A stretch of DNA of 64,000 bases from Candidatus Baltobacteraceae bacterium (GTDB lineage: Bacteria > Vulcanimicrobiota > Vulcanimicrobiia > Vulcanimicrobiales > Vulcanimicrobiaceae). The stretch is from contig DASXEW010000003.1 in NCBI GenBank assembly GCA_036489885.1, positions 1,054,001-1,118,000 on the forward strand, given 5' to 3'. Positions 30,288-38,704 of this stretch are shown piece by piece; position 1 is the stretch's first letter, and each line of letters opens with the position of its first letter. The translations under genes and the position numbers were made by a program. The notes below the pieces were generated by a model, which saw only the letters and a program-made list of their open reading frames with translations, did not search any database and was not told the DNA's origin.

Positions 30288-31348
30288 AGACGCGTGCCGT
30301 TGTCGCATTGTTTGCATTTGCGTGCATGGTGACGGCATGCGGCGGAGGCGATGGCTCGAATTCCACGCCAGCACCGGGCACGTCGTCTGCAATCGCAACG
30401 CCGAGCATTTCGGCGACGTCCACGCCGGCGCCGACGACGACGCCGGTGAGTGGCGGCATCAGCATTGTCGGAACATCCATCAGCGAATACGGGACCGTCA
30501 CCGCTGCGTCCGGGCCGTTCGGTATCGCGCAAGGTCCCGACGGAAATATCTGGTTTACCGAGCATGCCGTCGCGAAAGTCGGCAGCATTAGCCCGAGTGG
30601 AACGCTCGGCGCTGAGTATCCCGTCGCGGGTGGAGTGCTCGATGACATCACTGCCGGCTCGGACGGCGCGTTATGGATCGCCGACCAATCGCTGCCTGGC
30701 GTCGATCGCGTTACGACGACCGGCTCGCTCGCAACGTATGCCGTTCTTGCGTCCGCATTCGGGATCACGAGCGATGCAAACGGTCTGCTTTGGATGACGG
30801 TCCCGTCGACGCGCGCCGTTGCCAACATGACGGTGGGCGGTATCGAGACGACGGTGGGTGTGACGTTTTCCGGCACTGCCAAGTCGATCGTCGCAGGCGG
30901 CGACGGCGCTATTTGGTTTACCGAGGGCGGCTATGTCGGGCGCTACAATCCCTCGGACAGCAGCGTAGCGAACGTCACCGTCCCCAATAGCGGTACTGCA
31001 GAATACATCGCGAGCGGGGCCGACGGTGCCATATGGTTCACGGCGCAAGGATCGTCGCCGTTCATCGGGCGCATCGCCTTCAATGGTGACGGTCCTTTCA
31101 CCGTGACTACGTATGCACTCTCCGCCTCCGCGCAGCCGAACGGAATCACCGCGGGAGCGGACAACGCGATGTGGTTCGTCGACGCCGGAACGAATACAAT
31201 CGGCCGGATCTCGACGAGTTCCCATACGATTACCTCCGATGCCATTCCAACGGCGTCATCCGGTGTCCAAGAGATCGTTCGGGGGGCCGACGGTAGCTTT
31301 TGGTTTACCGAAAACAGCCAATCGAAGATTGGCCATGTCTCGTTCTAG
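30284..31348 (+). CDS. virginiamycin B lyase-like beta-propeller lipoprotein (354 aa)
   Basis: Lipoprotein signal VVALFAFACMVTACGGG, a Ser/Thr/Pro-rich linker (about 25-55), then repeated blades bearing DGxxWFT-like motifs: PDGNIWFTE, SDGALWIAD, ANGLLWMT, GDGAIWFTE, ADGAIWFTA, ADNAMWFVD, ADGSFWFTE. Seven such strands match the seven-bladed streptogramin-lyase fold. Vgb enzymes need specific His/Glu residues; I cannot confirm them, and most environmental homologues are of unknown function. GTG start overlapping the previous stop. Confidence 0.85.
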   Translation: MKTRAVVALFAFACMVTACGGGDGSNSTPAPGTSSAIATPSISATSTPAPTTTPVSGGISIVGTSISEYGTVTAASGPFGIAQGPDGNIWFTEHAVAKVGSISPSGTLGAEYPVAGGVLDDITAGSDGALWIADQSLPGVDRVTTTGSLATYAVLASAFGITSDANGLLWMTVPSTRAVANMTVGGIETTVGVTFSGTAKSIVAGGDGAIWFTEGGYVGRYNPSDSSVANVTVPNSGTAEYIASGADGAIWFTAQGSSPFIGRIAFNGDGPFTVTTYALSASAQPNGITAGADNAMWFVDAGTNTIGRISTSSHTITSDAIPTASSGVQEIVRGADGSFWFTENSQSKIGHVSF

Positions 31349-31376
31349 ATATCGTCCTCAGGATGAGCCGAGGCGA

Positions 31377-32240
31377 CTAGCGATACTGGTCTTGGATTGA
31401 GGCGAAGCGGCTCAGGTCGCCATTAAGCGATGCCTTGACAACGGGCGTCGCATCTTTTAGCGCGAGGTCTTCGAGCGTCGCGCGATCTTCGCGATAGAAG
31501 ACGCCGAGCGGCATCTTTCCTTCGTCGATGAGCGTCTTGAACGCGGCGACCTTGTCGGTCGGATCGTACGTTTCATCGAGATAGAACGTATTCTCTTTGA
31601 ACCACGCGTAGGTGTTGATCTTGTTGTAGGTGACGCACGGCGACTCGACTTCGACGATCGAGAAGCCTTTGTGCGCGATCGCCTGTTTGAGCAGTTCGAC
31701 CAGCAGTTTCGGATGCGCGGAGAAACCGCGCGCCAAGAACGTCGCGCCTGCGGCGAGCGCAACGACAAGACCGTTCATCGGCGCTTCGGGATGGCCGTTC
31801 GGGCTCGTGCCCGTGACGTACCCGGTCTGACTCGTCGGCGAGCTTTGGCCTTTGGTGAGGCCGTACGTTTGATTGTCCATCACGATGTATGTGACGTCGG
31901 GATTGCGGCGCACCGCGTGCACGAAATGTCCTGCGCCGATGGCGTAACCGTCGCCGTCACCGCCGGCGGCGATGACCGTGAGCTCCTGGTTCGCAAGCTT
32001 GACCGCCGTTGCGACCGGAAGCGCGCGTCCGTGAACGCCGTGAAATGCATACGAGTGCAAGTATCCGCTGATCTTGCCCGAGCAGCCGATGCCGGAGACG
32101 AACGCAACGTCTTTCGGATTCTTGCCAAGATCGGCGAGTGCAGACTTCAGCGCTGAAAGGACGCCGTAGTCACCGCAGCCGGGACACCACCACGACGGGG
32201 TGGCCGTTGCAAAGTCTTTGGGTGTTAGAACGGCAGTCAC
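31377..32240 (-). CDS. korB: 2-oxoacid:ferredoxin oxidoreductase beta subunit (287 aa)
   Basis: TPP-binding subunit. CPGCGDYGVLSALKSAL at the N-terminus, SGIGCSGKISGYLHSYAFHG, and the TPP motif GGDGDGYAIGAGHFVHAVRR with DNQTYGLTKGQSSPT. Forms a complex with the gene product encoded 2 nt upstream on the same strand. Oxidises 2-oxoglutarate (or a related 2-oxo acid) with ferredoxin to an acyl-CoA; reversible in reductive TCA organisms. No ferredoxin gene is in the window. The 2-oxoglutarate preference is an inference from the two-subunit KorAB layout. Confidence 0.92.
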   Translation of the reverse strand: MTAVLTPKDFATATPSWWCPGCGDYGVLSALKSALADLGKNPKDVAFVSGIGCSGKISGYLHSYAFHGVHGRALPVATAVKLANQELTVIAAGGDGDGYAIGAGHFVHAVRRNPDVTYIVMDNQTYGLTKGQSSPTSQTGYVTGTSPNGHPEAPMNGLVVALAAGATFLARGFSAHPKLLVELLKQAIAHKGFSIVEVESPCVTYNKINTYAWFKENTFYLDETYDPTDKVAAFKTLIDEGKMPLGVFYREDRATLEDLALKDATPVVKASLNGDLSRFASIQDQYR

Positions 32241-32242
32241 GA

Positions 32243-34033
32243 TCAGGTCCTCGCCAGCACGGTAGATGAAAGCGCCCGTTCGATCGGTTCGATGATCTCG
32301 ATCGGACGGAACGCACGGCCGTTGTATTTCCGGACGCTGTGCATATATTCGAGCGGTCCGACGACGACACGAATCAGGCGATCGAGCTGTCCGGTGAAGT
32401 TGTTCTCAACGACGAAGACGTGCTTCGCGCCCTTGATGAAGTCGCGCACTTCGTCTTCCGGGAACGGCCAGAGCGTGCGCATTTGAAGGAAGCGGGTCTT
32501 CGTTCCGGCTGCGGCCAGGCGGTCCAGCGCTTCGACGATCGGTCCGCGATTCGCGCCCCAACCGATAATCGCAACCTCGGCCGAGGGATCGCCAAAGATA
32601 TTTCCTTTCGGAAGATCTTCGCGCATCGACTCGAGCTTACGCATGCGCTTTTCCATCATCTTTGCGCGGTTCTTGACGTTTTCGGTGATGACGCCCGCAT
32701 CGTTGTGCTCGGAGCCCGCAGCCAAGTGCATGCCGCCGTCGACACCGGGAATCACGCGCGGTGAAACGCCGTCTTCCGTGTGCGCGAAGCGTTTGTACTC
32801 GCCGAAGACGACTTTGCCGTTTCCGTTACCGTTCGTATGGCCGTTGTGACCGATTAGCTTGCCGCGATCGATCTCCAGGGCTTCGAACTCGAGCAGCGGC
32901 AGCGTCGCCTTACTTTGACAGAGAGCTTGCTCCGTCAAAAGGAAGATCGGCATCTGATACTTTTCGGCGAGATTGAGGGCGAGCGCCGCGAAATAGAACG
33001 ACTCCTCAACCGTCCCCGGCGAAATTACCGCTTTCGGAATCTCACCGTGTCCGCCGAAGATGATATGGTTGAGGTTGCTTTGTTCGGTCTTCGTCGGCAT
33101 GCCCGTCGACGGACCCGCGCGTGCGCACTCGACGATCACGACGGGAATTTCGAGGACGCCTGCAAGGCCGATCGCTTCCGTCATCAAGGAAAGCCCGGGT
33201 CCCGACGTCGCCGTCATTGCGCGCACGCCCGTGAAGGCAGCGCCAATCGTCATGTTGATAGCGGCGAGCTCGTCTTCGGCTTGAACCGCGACGCCGCCGT
33301 GACGCGGCAGATATTTTGCCATCCATTCGAGGATGTCGGTTGCGGGCGTGATCGGATACCCGGCCATGAAGCGACAGCCGGCGACGAGCGCGCCGTACGC
33401 GATCGCGTCGTTGCCCATCATCAGAAGCCGGTCGCCGTCGACGCTCTTTGTTAGCGAGTAGCCCGAAGGACGGTCGCCAAACTGTTCTTTCACGTAACGT
33501 TCGCCGGCGATAACCGCACCGACGTTCATCTCGACGACTTTGTCGCCTTTGCGCTTCCAGAGCGCGGCAACTTCGCCGTGCATGACCTCGGGATCCATTC
33601 CGATCAGCGCGCCGAGCACGCCGAGTGAGATCGTGTTGCGGACGATTTCGGCTTTGAGCTCCTCTTTCGCAATCTTCGCGAGCGGAACTTCGTACCAATT
33701 GATGTCGGAACGCTTTATCTCGGCGGGAATTTGCTCAGACGTGTTGTCGAAGATGATGAACCCACCCGGACGCATCTCTTCGATGTGCGCTTCGACGGCT
33801 TCGAGATCGAATGCGACGAGGCAATCGACCATGTCCGCCATGCCGTAGTTCTCGCGCTGCTGCGCTCGGATCACGTAATTCGTATGGCCGCCGCGAATGC
33901 GCGATGGAAAGTCTTTGTAGGTGTAGACTTCGAGACCCATCCGCTTGAAAACGCCTGCGATGAGGTCTCCTGTAGTAAGGCTGCCGTCGCCGGCCTGCCC
34001 GCCGAACATGATCTCGATGGAGTTAACGATCAT
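32243..34033 (-). CDS. korA: 2-oxoacid:ferredoxin oxidoreductase gamma-alpha fused subunit (596 aa)
   Basis: Residues about 1-190 are the gamma domain (MFGGQAGDGSLTTGDLI, PSRIRGGHTNY). About 200-596 are the alpha pyrimidine-binding domain (GCRFMAGYPITPATDI, EDELAAINMTIGAAFTGVRAM, TSGPGLSLMTEAIGLAG). This gamma-alpha fusion with a separate beta subunit is the KorA/KorB arrangement. A Gly/Asn/His-rich linker (GHNGHTNGNGNGK) appears around residue 395. First gene of a two-gene operon, 2 nt before korB. Confidence 0.92.
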   Translation of the reverse strand: MIVNSIEIMFGGQAGDGSLTTGDLIAGVFKRMGLEVYTYKDFPSRIRGGHTNYVIRAQQRENYGMADMVDCLVAFDLEAVEAHIEEMRPGGFIIFDNTSEQIPAEIKRSDINWYEVPLAKIAKEELKAEIVRNTISLGVLGALIGMDPEVMHGEVAALWKRKGDKVVEMNVGAVIAGERYVKEQFGDRPSGYSLTKSVDGDRLLMMGNDAIAYGALVAGCRFMAGYPITPATDILEWMAKYLPRHGGVAVQAEDELAAINMTIGAAFTGVRAMTATSGPGLSLMTEAIGLAGVLEIPVVIVECARAGPSTGMPTKTEQSNLNHIIFGGHGEIPKAVISPGTVEESFYFAALALNLAEKYQMPIFLLTEQALCQSKATLPLLEFEALEIDRGKLIGHNGHTNGNGNGKVVFGEYKRFAHTEDGVSPRVIPGVDGGMHLAAGSEHNDAGVITENVKNRAKMMEKRMRKLESMREDLPKGNIFGDPSAEVAIIGWGANRGPIVEALDRLAAAGTKTRFLQMRTLWPFPEDEVRDFIKGAKHVFVVENNFTGQLDRLIRVVVGPLEYMHSVRKYNGRAFRPIEIIEPIERALSSTVLART

Positions 34034-34090
34034 CTCGGCCCTCTTTTCTCTGGGTGGGTGCTAGGAGCCCCCTCGGGGAACCGCCGGGAA

Positions 34091-34498
34091 ATGGTCGACA
34101 TCGACGCCGTCCTGCTCTGCGCTCAGGCTGAATGGATGGATGAAAACCACTACCTTATGAATCTCATCGGCGTCGGCGCAAACGCCGTTGCAGCAGACGG
34201 ACCGTTCCCCTGGGCGCTCAAAGCAAATTGCGGCTTGGTAATCTCGGCCGACGGTACGGATTTCGGGAAGAGTACCGTGATCACGGGTGAACTCGTCGAA
34301 GAAGACGGCAACAGTCTCGGCGTGTTCACGATCAATTGGGACATCACGCGCCCGCTCAATTACGTCCCGGGCTTGCGCTACCGACACGCATTCCCCGCGG
34401 ACCTGAGCGGTTTTCTTGTGCCTGCTAAGGGCCTGTACTCGGTTAACGTCGCGATCGACGGACACGTCCGTCGTGAGATGCCCTTTCTCGTCCACTAA
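34091..34498 (+). CDS. DUF6941-like protein (135 aa)
   Basis: Small cytoplasmic protein of unknown function. The opening DIDAVLLCAQAEWMDENHYLMNL followed by a Gly-rich turn resembles DUF6941-type proteins, which begin with a similar LLCDYA...LYLxGxG pattern. The rest is mostly beta (GVFTINWDITRP, LVPAKGLYSVNVAIDG). The ATG at 34091 gives that start; an in-frame ATG at 34136 would cut it. Two nt before tcuA, so probably first in its operon. Confidence 0.65.
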   Translation: MVDIDAVLLCAQAEWMDENHYLMNLIGVGANAVAADGPFPWALKANCGLVISADGTDFGKSTVITGELVEEDGNSLGVFTINWDITRPLNYVPGLRYRHAFPADLSGFLVPAKGLYSVNVAIDGHVRREMPFLVH

Positions 34499-34500
34499 CA

Positions 34501-35880
34501 TTGGAAGACGTCCTCGTTATCGGCGGCGGCAACGCCGCGCTTTGCGCGGCGATCTCGGCTGCGGAATTGGGCGCGCGTGTTCTGCTGCTCGAGTGTGCAC
34601 CCAAAGATTTCCGCGGCGGTAACAGCCGCCACACCCGAAACATCCGCTGCATGCACGACACGCCGGTCGACGTTCTCACGGACGCATATCCGGAAGACGA
34701 ATACTTCGACGATCTGTTGCGCGTCACGGGTGGTGAGACCGACGAGCATCTCGCGCGGCTGACCATTCGATCCTCGTCCGACGTGCGCGCGTGGATGGCG
34801 GCGCGCGGCGTGCATTTTCAGCGCGCGCTGAGCGGGACGCTGCAGCTCTCGCGCACGAATGCCTTCTTTCTCGGCGGTGGGAAAGCGCTCGTCAACGCAT
34901 ACTATCGCACCGCTGAACGGCTTGGCGTGCGCATCGTCTACGAAGCGGACGTGCGCAAGCTCGAGATGACCGACGGTCGGTTCCTTGCCGCGTCGTACGT
35001 GAAGAACGGCGAAGCGCAGCGTGTTGAAGCGCGTGTCCTCGTTGCTGCTGCCGGCGGCTTTGAATCGAATCTCCGCTGGCTGCGGGAAGCGTGGGGGCCG
35101 GCTGCAGACAATTTTCTCGTGCGCGGCACACCCTACAATATGGGCTGGGTGTTGCGCGAACTGATCGACGGCGGAGCGCAAATGATCGGCGATCCGACCC
35201 AGTGTCATGCCATCGCGATCGACGCGCGCTCGCCGAAGTTTGACGGTGGGATCGTCACACGGCTCGACTCGATAACGCTCGGCATCGTCGTGAACAAGAA
35301 CGGAGACCGCTTCTACGACGAAGGCGAGGACTTGTGGCCGAAGCGCTACGCGATTTGGGGACGGCTTATCGCGCAGCAACCGGATCAGATCGCATATTCG
35401 ATCGTCGATGCAAAAATGCAGCGCCGGTTCATGCCCTCTGTGTATCCGCCGATCGAAGCCAATACGATTCCCGAGCTGGCCCTCGCGCTTGGCCTCGATC
35501 CGCACGCGCTCAAGAAAACAGTAGACGAATATAATCTGGCCGTGGAGGCCGGCACATTCGATCACACGATTCTCGATGATTGCAAGACGCACTACCTGAC
35601 GCCGCCAAAGTCACACTGGGCGCAACATCTCGACACGCCGCCGTATTGGGGTTATCCGCTGCGACCCGGGATCACATTCACGTATCTTGGCGTGAAGGTC
35701 AACGAGCATGCGCGGGTCTTACTGCAGGACGGTGTACCGTCGCCAAACGTCTTTGCCGCCGGTGAGATCATGGCAGGCAACATTCTCGGTAAAGGCTACT
35801 TGGGCGGAATCGGAATGACGATTGGGACGACGTTCGGTCGCATCGCGGGAGAAGGAGCAGCGCGCTATGTCATGGCTTGA
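34501..35880 (+). CDS. tcuA: FAD-dependent tricarballylate dehydrogenase TcuA (459 aa)
   Basis: Flavoprotein of the succinate dehydrogenase/fumarate reductase superfamily. FAD-binding VLVIGGGNAALCAAISAAELG at the N-terminus, GGNSRHTRNIRC (about 40-51), VNKNGDRFYDEGED, and the C-terminal GEIMAGNILGKGYLGG. This matches TcuA, which oxidises tricarballylate to cis-aconitate. The start is TTG at 34501, 2 nt after the upstream stop. Overlap with tcuB confirms the pairing. Aconitase AcnA elsewhere in the window could process its product. Confidence 0.9.
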   Translation: MEDVLVIGGGNAALCAAISAAELGARVLLLECAPKDFRGGNSRHTRNIRCMHDTPVDVLTDAYPEDEYFDDLLRVTGGETDEHLARLTIRSSSDVRAWMAARGVHFQRALSGTLQLSRTNAFFLGGGKALVNAYYRTAERLGVRIVYEADVRKLEMTDGRFLAASYVKNGEAQRVEARVLVAAAGGFESNLRWLREAWGPAADNFLVRGTPYNMGWVLRELIDGGAQMIGDPTQCHAIAIDARSPKFDGGIVTRLDSITLGIVVNKNGDRFYDEGEDLWPKRYAIWGRLIAQQPDQIAYSIVDAKMQRRFMPSVYPPIEANTIPELALALGLDPHALKKTVDEYNLAVEAGTFDHTILDDCKTHYLTPPKSHWAQHLDTPPYWGYPLRPGITFTYLGVKVNEHARVLLQDGVPSPNVFAAGEIMAGNILGKGYLGGIGMTIGTTFGRIAGEGAARYVMA

Positions 35881-36922
35881 GCCGTCGCTCGCAGCCGAGG
35901 GCGCGCGCATCATGACGATTTGCAACGCGTGCCGCTATTGCGAAGGCTACTGCGCCGTTTTTCCGGCAATGGAGCAGCGCGAGCAGTTCGGTCCCGCGGA
36001 TCTCGGTTATCTCGCGAATCTCTGCCACAATTGCGGCGCCTGTTTGCCGGCGTGCCAGTACGCGCCGCCGCACGAGTTCGGCGTCAACGTTCCGCAAACG
36101 CTCTCGCAGATTCGCGTTGCGAGCTATCAGTTGCCGCGCCGGAAAACCGTTCTTATGCTCGGCATCGCGTCGGCCGGACTGCTTTTGCTCGTATTGCTCG
36201 CGGGCACGGCTTGGACGACGCTGTTTGCGCGTCACGACGGTGGAGCGTTCTACGAGGTGATCTCACACGACGAGATGGTACGGCTGTTTCTCTTCGCCGG
36301 TGCATGGGCGCTCGTTGGAATGGGGCTCGTCTTCGCCATACGCCACGGAGTCGTTCGCGGCGTCCGGCGTGCTGATTTTGGCGCGATTCGCCGTGGATGG
36401 TCCGATGCGCTACGTCTCGTGAATCTGGGCGGCGGTGGAGAAGGCTGCATCGAGGAACACGAACGGCCGGCGCAAGTCCGGAGAATTTATCATCACTTCG
36501 TCTTCTACGGATTCTTGTCGTGTTTTTTGGCGACGATCGTTGCCGCGTTCTACGACAACGTCCTCGGCTGGCGCGCGCCTTATCCCTTTGCGAGCTTGCC
36601 GGTGATCTTCGGTACGCTGGGCGGAGTTGCGCTACTGATCGGATGCGCCGGTCTCTTCAGATTGCTGCGCGAGCGTGATGTTGCGCTGAGCGACAAAGGC
36701 GAACGCGGACGCTCGATGATGTTGCTGGTATTTCTCTTCGCGACGGCGGCAACAGGTCTACTCCTGCTCGTATTCCGTGGTACAGCGGCAATGGGCTTCC
36801 TATTGATTTTACATCTCGCCATCGTGTTCGGTCTGTTCGTGACGCTTCCGTACGGCAAATTCATGCATGGGTTTTTCCGTATCGCCGCACTCATTCGCTT
36901 CGCATCGGAACAAGGAGACTGA
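35867..36922 (+). CDS. tcuB: tricarballylate/citrate utilisation protein TcuB (351 aa)
   Basis: Membrane-bound electron carrier that accepts electrons from TcuA. Two Fe-S motifs near the N-terminus (CNACRYCEGYC and CHNCGACLPAC), followed by about six transmembrane segments from residue 100 onward, which likely hold heme or interact with quinone. The ATG at 35867 follows GAAGGAG and overlaps tcuA by 14 nt. Its TGA shares an A with the ATG of the SDR gene. A TcuC-type citrate transporter is not in the window. Confidence 0.9.
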   Translation: MSWLEPSLAAEGARIMTICNACRYCEGYCAVFPAMEQREQFGPADLGYLANLCHNCGACLPACQYAPPHEFGVNVPQTLSQIRVASYQLPRRKTVLMLGIASAGLLLLVLLAGTAWTTLFARHDGGAFYEVISHDEMVRLFLFAGAWALVGMGLVFAIRHGVVRGVRRADFGAIRRGWSDALRLVNLGGGGEGCIEEHERPAQVRRIYHHFVFYGFLSCFLATIVAAFYDNVLGWRAPYPFASLPVIFGTLGGVALLIGCAGLFRLLRERDVALSDKGERGRSMMLLVFLFATAATGLLLLVFRGTAAMGFLLILHLAIVFGLFVTLPYGKFMHGFFRIAALIRFASEQGD

Positions 36923-37674
36923 TGGATCTCGAGCTCGGAAGTCGCACCGCACTCGTGACGGGTGCCAGCACGGGAATCGGTCGCGGGATTGCGCTCGCGC
37001 TCGCAGCAGAGGGTGTCGCGCTGGCGATCGCAGCACGACGCGCGCAGCTCCTGCACGAGCTCGCGGACGAAATCATCGCAGCTGGCGGCAAGCGCCCGCA
37101 TGTCATCGCGTGCGACATTATGGATGAAGACGAGGCCAACAATCTGGCGAAGAACGCGCTCGAACGCCTGGGGCATGTCGAGATTCTCGTGAACTGCGCG
37201 GGCGGAAGCCGCCCGCTGCCGATCGATGCGACCGAAGATAAGTGGGTCGAGGCGATGACGCTCAACTTCACCCGCCAGCGTCAACTCACGACCGCGTTGC
37301 TCTCGCAAATGATCGATCGCGGTTGGGGGCGCATCATCAACATCACCGGCAAATCAGAACCGGAAGGTATCAACGCCGCGTTCGCGGCCAAAGCCGCGAT
37401 GCACGCGTGGGCAAAAGGCCTTTCGCGCGAGGTCGGCAAGTTCGGGATCACCGTCAATTCGATTCCGCCCGGCCGCATCATGAGCGAGCAAATCTTGCGC
37501 AACTACACGCCCGAATACCGTGAGTGGCAATCGAAGCACGAGATCCCGGTCGGTGAATACGGACGTCCCGACGATATCGCAAATCTTGTCTGCTTTTTGG
37601 CGTCGCCTCGCGCGCGCTATATTACCGGCGCCGTAATTCCCGTCGATGGGGGCTTACGGCGCTATTCGTTCTGA
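36922..37674 (+). CDS. SDR-family protein of the tcu operon, catalytic Tyr replaced by Phe (250 aa)
   Basis: Rossmann NAD(P)-binding fold: VTGASTGIGRG at residues about 13-23, NCAGG in place of NNAG, and IINITG. At the usual YxxxK position the sequence is AAFAAKAAMHAW, so the catalytic Tyr is Phe while Lys is kept. C-terminal PVDGGLRRY is the normal SDR ending. Related bacterial SDRs with a non-Tyr residue here exist, so this may be a divergent subgroup with another activity. Coupled to tcuB by a 1-nt overlap. Confidence 0.85.
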   Translation: MDLELGSRTALVTGASTGIGRGIALALAAEGVALAIAARRAQLLHELADEIIAAGGKRPHVIACDIMDEDEANNLAKNALERLGHVEILVNCAGGSRPLPIDATEDKWVEAMTLNFTRQRQLTTALLSQMIDRGWGRIINITGKSEPEGINAAFAAKAAMHAWAKGLSREVGKFGITVNSIPPGRIMSEQILRNYTPEYREWQSKHEIPVGEYGRPDDIANLVCFLASPRARYITGAVIPVDGGLRRYSF

Positions 37675-37683
37675 GTCGCTGTT

Positions 37684-37842
37684 TTAGCTGACTGTCCGTC
37701 GACCGGTAAGCAAGTTGACGATGATCAGTACGAGTGCAATGACGAGTAGAAGATGGATGAGGCCGCCGGCAAAGTGCACGGCGAAGCCGATCAGCCACAG
37801 AACGAAGAGTACGACGATGATGGTCCAGAGTAAGCCTGCCAA
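37684..37842 (-). CDS. lmo0937/DUF5670-like small membrane protein (52 aa)
   Basis: Strongly hydrophobic protein, TTG start, preceded by AGGAGG with 6 nt spacing. It begins MAGLLWTIIVVLFVLWLIGF and continues with two helices (HLLLVIALVLIIVNLL) to a basic end GRRTVS. The LLWTIIVVLFVLWLIGF start is characteristic of the widespread lmo0937-type membrane proteins of unknown, possibly stress-related, function. Sits between convergent SDR and divergent acetate transporter genes. Confidence 0.85.
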   Translation of the reverse strand: MAGLLWTIIVVLFVLWLIGFAVHFAGGLIHLLLVIALVLIIVNLLTGRRTVS

Positions 37843-37893
37843 TGTTGCCTCCTTAGCAATCGCCTAAGACTTGTACCCTGATTCGCGCGAGAA

Positions 37894-37908
37894 AACAACG
37901 TTATTGTT
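37894..37908. promoter_or_regulatory. small AT-rich palindrome upstream of the acetate transporter gene
   Basis: Inverted repeat AACAA-CGTTA-TTGTT, 14 nt before the ATG at 37923, in the divergent region with the small membrane protein gene. Could be an operator or part of the leader; no regulator is identified. Confidence 0.25.
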
Positions 37909-37922
37909 GGGAAGAACTCAGC

Positions 37923-38627
37923 ATGCATCGCTCCGTGAAGCAGAAGTTGGACGAGATTTGGACCAAGGCAGGTCCGGTTGAATCGCCCAGCCTTTCGGCC
38001 GGTGAGCTGCGCAGCATCGAGGAACGGCATCAAGTCCTTATCGCCGACCCGGCTCCGCTCGGACTTTTCGGGTTCGGCCTCGGAACGATCGTGCTCGGCT
38101 TCGTCTTGAGCGGCATTCTGTCGACCGGTTCGTTCATCGCAGCCGTCCCCGCCGTTTTGATCTTCGCGGGCGGCGGTCAGTTCGTTGCCGGACTCTTTGC
38201 ACTCGCCAAGGGCAACACGTTTGCGGCGACCGCCTTCGGGTCGAACGGCGCCAACAACGTGCTGATCGCCGTCTTCATCTGGATGCAGGCGCTTGGCATT
38301 ATACCGCAGGCAAACTCCGACAACGATATCTTGCTTGGCGTCGGACTGTTGTGCATGGGCTACATTTCGATGGTGCTGGGATTTGCCGCCATTCGCATGA
38401 ACCCGACGTATCTCGCACTCGTATGGGCACTCGTCCCGGGCTACGTGCTTCCAGGATTGCAATACATGGGCTTGTCGCCGGCTTTGGGTCACGCAGGCGG
38501 CTACTTTTTATTCTTGGCCGCGCTGATTGCGTTCTATGCAGGGACCGCCGTGGTAATTAATAGTACGCACCAACGGAACCTTATCACCCTTGGAAGTTTC
38601 CCTAAGGATTGGTCCGCGCGGTCGTAG
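37923..38627 (+). CDS. GPR1/FUN34/YaaH-family acetate uptake transporter (234 aa)
   Basis: Six-helix inner-membrane transporter for acetate or succinate-type monocarboxylates. ADPAPLGLFGFGLGTIVLG is the signature NPAPLGL motif of SatP/YaaH proteins, here with Asp for Asn. Further helices include AVPAVLIFAGGGQFVAG and GYFLFLAALIAFYAG. An N-terminal cytoplasmic extension of about 40 residues is somewhat long. The last two codons and stop (CGG TCG TAG) lie inside the tRNA-Arg gene. Confidence 0.88.
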   Translation: MHRSVKQKLDEIWTKAGPVESPSLSAGELRSIEERHQVLIADPAPLGLFGFGLGTIVLGFVLSGILSTGSFIAAVPAVLIFAGGGQFVAGLFALAKGNTFAATAFGSNGANNVLIAVFIWMQALGIIPQANSDNDILLGVGLLCMGYISMVLGFAAIRMNPTYLALVWALVPGYVLPGLQYMGLSPALGHAGGYFLFLAALIAFYAGTAVVINSTHQRNLITLGSFPKDWSARS

Positions 38628-38691
38628 CTCAATTGGATAGAGCACCAGGCTTCGAACCTGTAGGTTGGGGGTTCGAGTCCCTCCGACCGCG
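38618..38691 (+). tRNA. tRNA-Arg (anticodon TCG)
   Basis: Cloverleaf of 74 nt: acceptor GCGGTCG pairs with CGACCGC, the D arm has GCTC..GAGC, anticodon stem CAGG/CCTG with loop CTTCGAA (anticodon TCG), and the T arm is GGGGG TTCGAGT CCCTC with one imperfect pair. Discriminator G; no encoded CCA (ATA follows). Its first 10 nt overlap the end of the acetate transporter gene. Confidence 0.95.
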
Positions 38692-38704
38692 ATAATGTGT
38701 GAAT

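Noticed and set aside
31352-31372. Possible hairpin CCTC..GAGG after the Vgb-like gene
   Set aside because: Stem is short and lacks a T-run; similarity to the dispersed repeat is too weak.
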